Source of the DNA: Symsagittifera roscoffensis | Taxonomy: Eukaryota > Xenacoelomorpha > Acoela > Convolutidae | Length of the DNA stretch: 62,000 nucleotides | Direction of reading: 5' to 3' | Assembly (NCBI RefSeq): GCF_963678635.1 | Contig: NC_087062.1 | Span: 48,580,552 to 48,642,551, forward strand | Shown here: piece after piece, positions 13,301 through 23,166 of the stretch | Layout of the letters: every line of letters starts with the position of its first letter | How positions within the stretch are numbered: the first letter of the stretch is position 1 | Program-made: the position numbers and the translations under genes | The notes under the pieces: generated by a model | Database searches by the model: none | Seen by the model: the letters and a program-made list of their open reading frames with translations, nothing else | What the model was told of the DNA's origin: nothing

Positions 13301-14745
13301 TAAGCAAATTGTGAAGTTTTGTCGGGATTCAGTTTGCAAGTTGGAACTTTTTGGCTGTCCGTTCCTCCTTTCTGCTTCTATACCCTGTGGGATTTGCAAT
13401 TGCGTTTGTTCACTTCAGCAAACTGTGAAGTCTTTTCGGACTTCAGTTTGCTTGTTAGAACTGTGCGGTTACCTACTTTTCTTTTCTGTTTTTTTTGGAT
13501 TATGCTGGAATGAAGCATTGCGGCCTCGTTCTCTTAAACAAATTGTGAAGTCTTGTCGGGCTTCAGTTTGCAACTTGGAATTTTTTGGCTGTCCGGTCTT
13601 TATTTCTGCTTCTGTACCATGTGGGACTGCAATTGCGCTTGTTCACTTCAGCAAACTGTGAAGTCTTTTCGGATTTCAGTTTGTTCGTTAGAACTTTGCG
13701 TTTGTCTACTTTTCTTTTCTGTTTTTTGGATTATGTCGGAATGAAGCACTGCGGCTTCGTTCTCTTAAGCAAATTGTGAAGTTTTGTCGGGCTTCAGTTT
13801 GCAAGTTGGAACTTTTTGGCTGTCCGTTCCTCAGTTCTGCTTCTATACCTGTGGGATTTGCAATTGCGCTTGTTCACTTCAGCAAACTGTGAAGTCTTTT
13901 CGGACTTCAGTTTGCTTGTTAGAACTGTGCGGTTACCTACTTTTCTTTTCTGTTTTTTGGATTATGTTGGAATGAAGCATTGCGGCTTCGTTCTCTTAAA
14001 CAAATTGTGAAGTCTTGTCGGGCTTCAGTTTGCAACTTGGAATTTTTTGGCTGTCCGGTCTTTATTTCTGCTTCTGTACCCTGTGGGACTGCAATTGCGC
14101 TTGTTCACTTCAGCAAACTGTGAAGTCTTTTCGGATTTCAGTTTGCTCGTTAGAACTTTGCGGTTGTCTACTTTTCTTTTCTGTTTTTTGGATTATGTCG
14201 GAATGAAGCACTGCGGCTTCGTTCTCTTAAGCAAATTGTGAAGTTTTGTCGGGCTTCAGTTTGCAAGTTGGAACTTTTTGGCTGTCCGGTCCTCAGTTTT
14301 GCTTCTATAACCTGTGGGATTTGCAATTGCGCTTGTTCACTTCAGCAAATTGTGAAGTCTTTCCGGACTTCAGTTTGCTTGTTAGAACTATGCGGTTATC
14401 TACTTTTCTTTTCTGTTTTCTGGATTATGTTGGAATGAAGCATTGCGGCTTCGTTCTCTTAAGCAAATTGTGAAGTCTTGTCGGGCTTCAGTTTGCAAGT
14501 TGGAATTTTTTGGCTGTCCTGTCTTCAGTTCTGCTTCTGTACCCTGTGAGATTTGCAATTGCGCTTGTTCACTTCAGCAAACTGTGAAGTCTTTTCGGAC
14601 TACAGTTTGCTCGTTAGAACTGTGATGTTACCTACTTTTCTTTTCTGTTTTTTGGATTTTGTTAGAATGAAGCATTGCGGCTTCGTTCTCTTAAGCAAAT
14701 TGTGAAGTTTTGTCGGGCTTCAGTTCGCACGTTAGAATGGTTTGG
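10330..14745 (+). repeat. 232-bp dimeric satellite with higher-order structure
   Basis: About 19 tandem units. The period is exactly 232 bp in the most regular part (equivalent points at 12615, 12847, 13079). Each unit has two diverged ~116-bp halves, visible because 'tgtgaagt' followed by 'ggcttcagtttgc' or 'ggacttcagtttgc' occurs twice per unit. One half continues 'aagttggaact', the other 'tcgttagaact'. A block of about 1.15 kb at 11456-12600 recurs at 13079-14223, a shift of 1623-1624 bp or seven units. The array is open in several frames at once, which reflects its composition and not genes. The last, diverged unit ends just upstream of the spliced gene at 14887. Confidence 0.9.
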
Positions 14746-14886
14746 CTCACGGGCTTCCAGTTCTATTGTAAGTTCTCAAAGTTATCGTCGGATTTCAGTT
14801 GGCAAGCTAGATTTAGTCGCTTTCACTCCTGGTTTCACATCTGATTTTAATTTTTAAGAAACCCGTTGAACTTTTATCCAAACGGG

Positions 14887-16843
14887 ATGTCAATTCTAGA
14901 CCTAGTAACACAAATGGACCTGGTAGAGGCACAAAAATCGAGGTTGATAGACGTAATCACAAGCAGTTGTATGACCATAGCGTCTTTCAAAATGCTGAGT
15001 AACCAGCAAATAATGGAATTAGGATTTCCCTTACCTGCTATCCTGGAGTTAATGGCCCTCATAGAGAAAAAGAGTGAAACTGCTGCAATAACGGTGTCGC
15101 CGCTAGTGGTCTCAAAAAAAGAGAACCTTGTAGAACCCCCAAGGCCGAGTAGTTTGTACAATCCAGTCAAAGTGGCGGAGCTTACGGCGTAAGAGTTCAA
15201 AGAGAAAACATCGCATATTAATTGTGGGACGCGAGCAGGCTTATTGCAGTTGAACAGGTTTCTAGTGGACGAAATTGTAGAGGTTAAAGTTTATATATAA
15301 GCATCACAATTTCTTGTTAATTTTTATTTAACCAAACTTTAATTTTAGCGCTTATCGAAAGAGAAAAATTTATGGCCGGATAGCGCACTGAAAGAAAGGT
15401 ACGCAAAAATCGCGGTAGAGGCGTATCCAGCACTGAAGTCTCTTGACAGTAGCTGTCCCCACGTAATTATTTTTCTGATACGTACCAGAAAATTGTTTCC
15501 TGTTATTTAAGTTATATGCATAATTTTTTAATGCAGTGTTCTAGAAGCCGTTCTTTAAAATAAAGCTCATGGGAGACAAATACCAACCAAATCCCCAATC
15601 CGGTCTCATAGAAGAGAATTTGAAATCACGGCGCGCTGAGCGGCAACCACAGGAGATTGTAAAGCAGCAATCTAAAGGTATATTATATATAATCGTTTGG
15701 ATAATCGAAAATTGTTTTTCATATCCGATATTTTTGATCTTGACTAATTCCTTTTGATCAGGTTTGGAAAAAGTACGAAAGAGAAAAAGAAGAAGTGTCG
15801 CGAGTGAGCTTCAGGACGTAGACTTAAAGGAACTTGTGGAGAAGTTCGGTAAAAACATAGATTATAGCGAGTTAAGGAAGCGTACTATTCTTTACCGAAA
15901 GAATTTATTGTGCTCAAAAGGCACAATAAATTATGATAACTATCTATATATAATTGGATTGAACGTGAAATTGAAAAATGAGGCATGTAGTTTGTTTGTT
16001 TTTTGCTTCAAAGTTACTTTTTTTAAAGCTAAAACCCTAGTTTTGTTCAAATAGCTGAATGAGGAGTTTAAATTGTGGGTACCTCAATGTGTGGAAGACA
16101 CATTTGCGCATCTCTTTGCCCCATTGGTAACCAAAGTGATGCGGTATGCGTCCAATGCACCACATGAAGCCATTGACTCAATAAATGCTTTGCGGTTGAA
16201 TAGATGTAGGTATTTGAGCGCCCTTTTCAAAAAGGTTTTTAGGATTTCTTTTTTATTTTGATGATTATCTAGACCCCGATGCCGAGTTTGCCCTAAGGTG
16301 CCTCGCTTCTCTTGCTCCGGCTAAGCAAGCAACAGGAGTAAAGAACAGGCGCAGTATTCCAGAAGCTATCCGCGCCTCTCGGGAGGGTTTTATAGTTGAT
16401 ATCCCGGTAATTTATTCCCCACGTTTTTCATACAATATCCTACCTCTGAGCAAGTTTATTAATCTAAAAATATTGTATAGGATTTGGGTAACCTGGAGTT
16501 CCTGGCTAACCAAAAAGAAATGGGGACAATTCTGTGTCCCATTGTGCAGGTAATTTATTTTCGCATATGTTATACTTGTGAGTGAGGTGTCGTTCAATTT
16601 CTGCGTTTTTAGACGTTCGTTGTTGGACCGAAAGGCGTCATTGAAGTTGACGATGTGTTTGGTGCCATAGATACAGCTTTTCGGCTGTTATTTGTCCTCA
16701 ACAGGCGGTATCCTGATACCACGTCTGTTCTGTGGGGCTTCAAACAAAGTGTGTTATATAAAATATCACTGATTCGTGTGCCAACTCAAGTTGACCTCTT
16801 GGCGCGGAAAATCAACCAGGAGGCCGAAAGCCCCAAAATTTGA
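14887..16843 (+). CDS. Spliced gene: SAM-like domain plus conserved C-terminal region
   Basis: Supported exons are 14887-15282, 15349-15462, 15545-15677, 15762-about 15964, 16055-16205, 16273-16406, 16481-16549 and 16613-16843. All start after AG and stop before GT, and phases agree at every junction. Introns are 63-90 bp. The donor at 15965 (GTGAAA) is the weakest. The first ~65 residues (SILDLVTQMDL ... ELMALIEKK) look like a SAM/helical-bundle domain. The middle is charged and basic (KRKRRS). The C-terminal part (TFVVGPKGVIEVDDVFGAID) resembles a protein family I recall as abundant and uncharacterised in invertebrate genomes, often TE-associated. A TAA at 15190-15192 interrupts exon 1; coding-like sequence continues in frame after it. 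It is either a nonsense mutation or part of a phase-compatible 69-bp intron (15189-15257, GTAAGAG donor). An AATAAA lies at 17157-17162. Molecular function unknown. Confidence 0.6.
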
Positions 16844-17340
16844 ACTATGTAGTTGAATGATATACCATGGTATTGCTCTGTTTTTATTCTATTTCAAATG
16901 AGAAAAAAATATGTTTTGCTTCTAGTTTTTCTTAGAATTGCGGCAGCTGTTTTGCTAATGTTGTTGGAACAAAGTCCATTAAAAGCTTTTTTTTTTCAGA
17001 AATTCATTTAAAATTCTGTACGAATCGCTGAATTTGGTAGTTGGTTTCGACACTTGCAGCAATTATCCTGGGAAATTTTAGTTTATGACTGTGTACCTCG
17101 ATAATCTGTCCGGAAGGTTGTTCATCAGTTTTGCCAGATGCATGGATTGTCTTCATAATAAATTAATTGGAATGCGATGTCTTAGTTATTTTTGGAATTA
17201 TCTTGTTTTCTTGAAAATGTTGTAGGAATGCAACAAAAAATCCAAGTTGAGAAATGTGTGCGGGTATTCCGCAGTTTCAAGCAAGTGCTGACTGGATTTT
17301 GTTAGAAACTTTGATCGATCAAGATGGGTAACGAAGTCAT
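16844..17340. other. 3' flank of the SAM-like gene
   Basis: Non-coding as far as I can see. It contains the AATAAA (17157-17162) that could serve as polyadenylation signal for the upstream gene, about 315 bp after its stop codon. No other feature is recognised. Confidence 0.4.
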
Positions 17341-17493
17341 CGGGCCGTTACTGTAGCGGAGAGAATTCCGGTTGATGAAGGGTCTTCTATTTTTCAATAC
17401 ATGAATCAAACGTATCAGGGAGTATTGAATTATATTTCTTTAGAAGTTGACACTAGGTTTTGCGAAGATACGAAAAGGGGTTATGTAGGATAT
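17341..17493 (+). pseudogene. 5' fragment of the SET-domain/transposase gene
   Basis: Frame 1 is open from 17332 (after a TAA at 17329) through an ATG at 17401 to the LTR boundary, ending ...RGYVGY at 17493. The next in-frame bases after the LTR element, starting at 26785, continue the frame without a gap once one ATAT target copy is removed. The fragment would supply residues N-terminal to the SET core at 26830-27075. The true start codon is uncertain: the upstream ATG near 17323 is out of frame and reads into a stop. Confidence 0.55.
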
Positions 17494-18645
17494 TGTAGTA
17501 TTGCGAAATACTACACACACACAAAAGACCATTGTCTTAATTGTTTATTTAACGACCCAATTCTAAATTGGAGCGTGCCATTTAAATTAAAGCCTCTTTT
17601 CACTAAATCAGATATTGACTGATTTACTCTTATTAGGACTATAAAATCTTGTTTTGAAAATCCACTCCTTTTTGAATACTTGTCCAAGTTTTCTCATTTT
17701 TTCATACTCAATATTTGAAAAGGGCGGCGATTATTAATACGTCCCTTTTAACTTAACTTGAAACAAACTGGATAAATATTTAGCAGTCTTGCCGGCTGCA
17801 CTGAAATTCTCCTTGCTTTGATTAAGCAGAGGTGCACCTGCAATATGATGCATCAGAGAGAGTAATATGAATTTTTAATAAGACAAACTGAAGGCTGCGG
17901 TTTTTATCAAAGGGGACTAATAAGTTGAAGATATTTGATTTGAAAAAATCAAATAAAAACTAGTTGAATATTCCCTTATAAGAAAGGGAGAACAAAGGAG
18001 CAGGTGAAACCTGAATAATTAAAGATTGAATCAGCCGCCGGTTTATGCTTACGAGCAAAAGGACTGGCCTGAAATCTTCAGTGTTTCATTTTGCTCAGTA
18101 AGCAGCAAGTTAGATCTCTTCAGTCAGATCTTTTCAAAATAAATAATTTTTCTTTTCTGCCTTTACAATAAAATTAAACTAGCCTTTTTCACAAATAAAA
18201 TAGAGAATAAATTCTCATTTAAAGTTCGATAAAATTATAAATCGAGATACTCGAGAGACCCACACCTGAGGAAGTTTGACTACAAGTACCCAAAGGACTA
18301 CGGCAAGACGATTCAGACGACCCAACCAGAAGTGCTGACTTGGACAAAATCAAGGGCAACCATACATACAAATCAGCCACCGACCTTAGTAAGAAGATAA
18401 AATATTGATGAAGAAAATAAGATTAGCTCAACCTCCCCTCATAGGTATATTTCTTTAAGCTGTTCGATTCATTTATATAATCTAATAACCCAGTGCTTTG
18501 TATTTAACCAACTAATTAATTCATACCTTTTCTAACTATTGTTTCTACTCTACTTTTTGTCAAGACAATTTGACGATTTAAGGTGAGACTTATAACTTAG
18601 GATAAAAATTACTAAGCATTCAACCAGCAATGAGCGCTTAGTAAA
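17494..18645 (+). repeat. 5' LTR
   Basis: It starts TGTAGTATT and ends ...TTAGTAAA. The 3' boundary is set by the target duplication; sequence shared with the other LTR runs one base further. Just inside the 5' end is an 8-bp hairpin, GTAGTATT (17495-17502) and AATACTAC (17507-17514), closing a GCGA loop of the GNRA type. Further short hairpins include AAATCAG/CTGATTT around 17605-17625. The LTR lacks the usual terminal CA. Confidence 0.9.
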
Positions 18646-18647
18646 AC

Positions 18648-18661
18648 TGGTGCGACCGCAG
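18648..18661 (+). other. Primer binding site candidate
   Basis: TGGTGCGACCGCAG begins two bases after the 5' LTR. TGG complements the CCA tail of a tRNA, and the rest should complement a tRNA acceptor 3' strand. I could not match it confidently to a tRNA; it does not match the tRNA-Arg-like gene at 48500. Position and TGG start are the evidence. Confidence 0.6.
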
Positions 18662-21005
18662 CAGAGAACTACTCCTTAAGAAATTCTTTTTCCAACAAAC
18701 TCGAAACAGCTTTTAAAATTCAAAAAAATATATTAATATTAGGATCTGTGAGTATTTGTCAGATTAGTTTCCAACCTCAAAAAGCCAGAGACAATGGGTA
18801 TCTTTCGATAGAAACACAATTTCATTGTCTTCTACTTGACAGATATTCCTAGTAGGGTTCTTGCGAAATGCATCCCCTGCGCTAGCAGTCGCCCACGATA
18901 TCCCTCCATCTCGAGGTCTATTAGACGGCTTTCTAACTGACATTAGCTCATGAACTTAACTATTATCTATTATTATAATAATATATAAAATTTCTGAAAG
19001 AATCGTTCTCTGCCTAAGTCCGCTAGTAGGATATACCCGTTTTGTCCAGTAATCCACTAAAGTTTTGCCGAAACTTCAGTTTAATGTTATCATCACAAAA
19101 ATTAACGAAATTCTGTATTAAACTAAAGTGCTCAAAAACTTATTAATTATCTTCATTTATTTTTTCGAGGGGGTTAAGTGGTCATATGTGCAATCTAAGA
19201 GTACCCTAAATTGTATGATAAATTGAATTCTTCATCACATTATCTCAAACCATCCACGCTTGTTGCTATTTATTCTAATCCTTCATCAATTCTCGAGGCT
19301 TATCCTCAACTTTTCTTAAACTCATTTTAATTCTATCCCCCTTAACGTAACTTAAACCTAAATCATCCATCAGTAAAGCTACCAATTACTGAAACTAAGG
19401 AAGAAAATAACAAAAACCAAAAAGAAAGGAACGGATTTGAGTGTTTTTTAATAAATCATTAGTTTTTTTTAACACAGTTTAAATATACACCTAATAAACA
19501 ATAAGATTGCGCTCTAAAACCAATCTTAAACGTTAACCACATAACACCAAACACCAAGTTTTAGTTTCAGCACAAAAATATCAGGTTTTACAACAAAAAC
19601 TAAGTTTAAAACACTGACACATCCACTTTATATTGATAAAATAGGTTTCATATGATAGCATAAGCAATAAAAAATTGATTTTTACCAGCCAAAATTTTTG
19701 GTTTCAGTCTAGGTTTCAGTTATAGGGTCAAACGTTTCAGTTAAAATAAGTATAGTTTCCGGTCAAAATTTCAAGTTTCTGTAAACGGATTCGGGTAAAA
19801 CAGCAAAAGTTGAACTAGTCAAACCCAAATTTGGATACCATAAGTCAAAAACCTGGTCTTAAATGGTACGTTTTTGTTAGTTTCAGGTTTCAGAACACAA
19901 AAATTGAGTTTTTGGTCTCAAAATTGAGCTCCGAACGCCGAATTTTGACTTTCTAGAGAAAACTAACGGTGTTAAAACCCACCAAACCAATTTTAAATTT
20001 TGGTTCCTAAGGCTGAAACGTACGTTTCAGAATTGGTGTTTTTGGTTTCAGACCCAAAAGTCTTGCTTCCCTAGTGAAATTTTTGTGAAATATTGAAAGA
20101 TAATAGGAATCCTTAATGCACTAACAAATTTTTAAACTCAAAAAACTTCTAGAAGGTGTTAGTTTGAGCCCTCAAACTTATAGTTTCAGAAAACTAAAAT
20201 CGTCGTTTTAGGCTAAAATTTTCATCTTTTTGGCAATTTTATTGCTGGAATAGAAATATATCAGAAAGACCAACCTAAATTTCCAATCTCAAAACTCTAA
20301 AACCAAGTGGTCAAACCATAGTTTCAGTTCTAGAAATCATAGTTTCAGCCCCAAAAACTTAGGTTTCCGCAAACAAATTTTTGATTTTGAAGTTCAAAAA
20401 CCTGTTCAAAACTCTAAACCTTCTTACACTAAACCAGCTATCAAAAACCAACTTTTTATTTTCATGCATCGAGTTTGAGAGAGTTTAAGAGTTTTAGGTT
20501 TGAGATTTCAAAAACTAAGTTTAAGATATCAAAAGATTCGGTTTTCTCGAATTTTTTTTGCAAGAAAAAGCATAAACTAGGTATACTAAAGCTTCTAGAC
20601 AAATTTAAGACTAAAAAAAACTCAATTTCAGCTACCATAGTTTCAGGTTTCAGATGATCGTTTCAGTCAAAAATTTTTGTAAAAATTTAAAAAAAAAATT
20701 AAGTAGTGAGCCAATAATAGCCCAAAAAGGCATATAGTTATGTTGTTAATCATATCAAAAGCATCAATTAAACTTATCTTGAAGAAAGTTTCAGGTTTCA
20801 GATAAGGTTTCAGCGAATAAAAACTTGAAAACTTAGAATAAATTTTAGAAATTTTTTTTCCAAAATTTTTTTTATTTTCTTATTTCATTATTAATAACCT
20901 TTCTTAATATTCAATAATTCCTAGGAGGTTTTCATTACTCTAAAACATACTAATCCAATAGTACAACTTAGCTTAAGAACAAGAAAACAAACATCGTATA
21001 AATTA
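18662..21005 (+). other. Long leader of the LTR element, rich in GTTTCAG motifs
   Basis: This is 2.3 kb without a long ORF. From about 19560 to 20830 the heptamer GTTTCAG (often GGTTTCAG, sometimes in pairs such as 'caggtttcag') recurs more than a dozen times in an otherwise A/T-rich context, together with many 'aaacc' and 'aaaact' stretches. This is not a strict tandem repeat. It could be a diverged low-complexity expansion or repeated sites in the genomic RNA. Packaging signals would be expected in this interval, but I cannot point to one. Confidence 0.5.
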
Positions 21006-21260
21006 ATGTCAACACATTTTAAAATTGACGTCAGTACAATAAATTTAAAACTCAAATTAGGAAATAAAGTCTCTAACACGGAAAAAGATCATATTAGTAT
21101 ACTAGCAAAACACCCTAGCGACGATAAACACGAATTATACGTCTTTTTTCGACGATACACTCCAGAAATTGACACAATTCTTCAGCAAATAAAAATACCA
21201 AATAAAATAATTTATATACCGCAAGAACGATTAATTGCTTCACTCCCGATTGCTTTTTGA
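21006..21260 (+). CDS. Small ORF upstream of gag, unknown function
   Basis: 84 codons starting ATGTCAACAC and ending TTTTGA, 74 bp before the gag ATG. The product is moderately charged, with no TM segment or Cys/His motif. It reads like real protein (varied composition, STHFKIDVSTINLKLKLGNK at the start), in contrast to the flanking low-complexity leader. It could be an accessory protein or an upstream ORF that limits gag translation. No family recognised. Confidence 0.4.
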   Translation: MSTHFKIDVSTINLKLKLGNKVSNTEKDHISILAKHPSDDKHELYVFFRRYTPEIDTILQQIKIPNKIIYIPQERLIASLPIAF

Positions 21261-21334
21261 TACCATAATATACCTAAGCACAAAACTACTTGCATTTTAA
21301 TCAATTTTTATTAAAAACACAGAATTAAACAAAA

Positions 21335-22429
21335 ATGGCAAACGTAGTAGCATACCCAGATTTAGCTCTCGAAAAGTTTACCGGCTTAGATCCGAATGAA
21401 GATGCAAGAGATTTTCTTGATATAGTAGAGAAAAAGATAGCATTTTCCCTAGGCACTAGACCAGGAGATGCAGGTGACGAACAAGACGCATATGATAACA
21501 GACAAAGAGCCTTATTTGGTTCAATATTAAGAGGTCCAGCCGCTCAATGGTATCAGGGATTAGCAGCAAACTTACCTTGGAATGATATAAGAGATCATTT
21601 CATAGATAGATTCACTGATGATAAGGATAAATATAGGAGACGAATAGAAGCAGAAAACATCAAAAGACAACCTGATGAATTCATTAAAAGCTACATACAT
21701 AGATTAAGCACTGCAGTAGACCGTGGATGGCCTAATCCAACTTTTAATGATGATCAAAGAACAGCAAAGAAAATGGAATTCTTTGTACGCGGCTTAAGCC
21801 CGCTAGGCTTAAAACAAAAGGCGCATCAATTCCTAATTGAGAATCCACCCGCAACTTGGCAGCAATTAAAAGATCATATTGCTACAAAAGACTTAAGTTT
21901 TGCAATAAGTAGAGATTTTATCGGAACAGCATCCAGTAGCATAGATAATAAATTGGAAATAGAGGGAATAAAGGATCAACTTAAAGAGTTAACAGGACTA
22001 ATGAAAGATCATAAAATAAACGCAGCTTATAATCCACATGAGCAAAGAAACAAACAAAACAACCCAATGTTTTGCAACTGGTGTTGCATGTCAGGCCATA
22101 CGATAAGCCATTGCTTTAAATATAACGATCAACAGGAGCAAAATTATGACTCGCTTCAATTAAGAGAGAACTCAAACAGAAGTTACCATAACTATAGCAA
22201 GAGTAGGTCAAGAGTAGACAACAATTTCAATGACATAAACTCTCAGCAAGAGTTCAGGCACTTGTCAAACTTCAATGAAAGTTCTCAATCGCGTGACAGG
22301 TCGAACAGTAAGAAACACTTCAACGAAAATAACGATTATCATTCACCTTACCAGATCCACAACTTTAGTGATGATGACATTCCAGGAGACTATACCGACA
22401 ATGAGTGTGAACTTGCTAATTTAAACTAG
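21335..22429 (+). CDS. gag: Gag polyprotein (retrotransposon gag with CCHC zinc knuckle)
   Basis: 364 codons, ATG in good context (AAAATGG). Residues about 15-190 match the retrotransposon gag core as I know it: AAQWYQGL, then WNDIRDHFIDRFTD, then a region with DEFIKSYIHRL and MEFFVRGLSP. A zinc knuckle of the form C-x2-C-x4-H-x4-C lies at residues 247-260 (C247, C250, H255, C260). The C-terminal ~100 residues are Ser/Asn/Arg-rich and probably bind RNA. Gag forms the cytoplasmic particle that packages element RNA. The stop codon TAG (22427-22429) directly follows a TTTAAAC slippery heptamer, so a fraction of ribosomes should enter the protease frame. The ORF has no disruption, consistent with a young copy. 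Confidence 0.9.
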   Translation: MANVVAYPDLALEKFTGLDPNEDARDFLDIVEKKIAFSLGTRPGDAGDEQDAYDNRQRALFGSILRGPAAQWYQGLAANLPWNDIRDHFIDRFTDDKDKYRRRIEAENIKRQPDEFIKSYIHRLSTAVDRGWPNPTFNDDQRTAKKMEFFVRGLSPLGLKQKAHQFLIENPPATWQQLKDHIATKDLSFAISRDFIGTASSSIDNKLEIEGIKDQLKELTGLMKDHKINAAYNPHEQRNKQNNPMFCNWCCMSGHTISHCFKYNDQQEQNYDSLQLRENSNRSYHNYSKSRSRVDNNFNDINSQQEFRHLSNFNESSQSRDRSNSKKHFNENNDYHSPYQIHNFSDDDIPGDYTDNECELANLN

Positions 22430-22494
22430 ATCAGTCTCCGTCTGAACCAAAAATACAATTATATATTAATTTATACCAACATCCCGTCGGAGAC
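22420..22494 (+). promoter_or_regulatory. Programmed -1 ribosomal frameshift signal (gag to pro)
   Basis: In the gag frame the sequence reads T TTA AAC TAG, the classic X XXY YYZ heptamer, at 22420-22426. The -1 frame closes upstream with TAA at 22417-22419 and is open from exactly 22420 to 23166. Seven nucleotides after the heptamer comes GTCTCCG (22434-22440), whose perfect complement CGGAGAC lies at 22488-22494. This gives a 7-bp stem with a 47-nt loop, long enough to allow a pseudoknot. Confidence 0.85.
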
Positions 22495-23166
22495 AAAAAT
22501 AAAAATAACGGTCTGGAAACTCAATTTCTACTAGACACTGGAGCAACATGTTCGCTTATTAATTTTGACAGTTATGAACAATTTTGTAAAATACAGCCTC
22601 TACAGTTGAATAAATCTAGATCAAACACAGTTGCTGTGAATGGAGAAAAACTTAAACTTATAGGTTATACTAATTTTGAATCAACTTTTGGTACAAACTC
22701 TGATAATCCGGTAAAAATTAAAGCATGGATTTCAGCCAAGAATTGCTGCGATCTAAATATATTAGGAATGGATTTCATTTGTCACAACATTAAATCAATA
22801 AACTTTCCAAATTTGAACTTAGAATTAAAAAAATACCCATATATAACAGTTCCTATCATTATTATAAGAAGCAAAAGTTATCCATATCTAAGTTTTTATC
22901 AAAATGTACTTCTTGATAAAAATATAACTATTGCACCAAAATCATCCCGCGTAATTTCAGTTTCTCCAGCAGGCATAGTTTTCAAAGCAGGAACATCGTT
23001 TAGAATTGATAAGTCCTTAGAACAAAAAGGCATTAATGCAAAAAGCACTTATTGTAGGAATGAAATTAAGTCAATGCCTATCGTACTTAAAAACTCCAGA
23101 TTATCAAAAGTAGATATAAACAAAGGTGTAATAGGCCAAACGTTTGAAAACATAGAAATAAAATAA
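22420..23166 (+). CDS. pro: Aspartic protease (pro), read by -1 frameshift from gag
   Basis: Frame 1, open from 22420. The active-site motif LLDTGATCS has its catalytic Asp codon at 22534; the second hallmark, ILGMDF, starts at 22759. These are the two conserved motifs of retropepsins. The part after 22880 (ITIAPKSSRVISVSP, then GVIGQTFENIEI) resembles the linker that joins protease to reverse transcriptase in many Gypsy elements. The frame stops at 23164-23166 about where RT would be expected to begin. The enzyme should cleave gag. No internal ATG start is needed: the first in-frame ATG lies well inside the domain, which supports frameshift expression. Confidence 0.88.
   Translation, partial: FKLDQSPSEPKIQLYINLYQHPVGDKNKNNGLETQFLLDTGATCSLINFDSYEQFCKIQPLQLNKSRSNTVAVNGEKLKLIGYTNFESTFGTNSDNPVKIKAWISAKNCCDLNILGMDFICHNIKSINFPNLNLELKKYPYITVPIIIIRSKSYPYLSFYQNVLLDKNITIAPKSSRVISVSPAGIVFKAGTSFRIDKSLEQKGINAKSTYCRNEIKSMPIVLKNSRLSKVDINKGVIGQTFENIEIK

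Noticed and set aside
10551-14640. Many 60-125 codon Cys-rich open frames (SLQQTVKSFRTSVCSLEL-like) in the first satellite
   Set aside because: They recur at exactly the satellite period and are open in two or three frames at once. They are a by-product of the repeat, not a gene family.
10330-14745. CRISPR-like regular repeats
   Set aside because: Units are contiguous 232-bp tandem copies without unique spacers, in a eukaryotic context.
17401-17622. A 73-codon ORF running into the LTR
   Set aside because: It is chimeric: residues up to 17493 belong to the interrupted SET gene and the rest is LTR sequence. It was treated as a gene fragment plus an LTR.
18648-18661. Assigning the LTR element's primer tRNA to the tRNA-Arg-like gene at 48500
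   Set aside because: The PBS complement does not match that gene's 3' acceptor strand.
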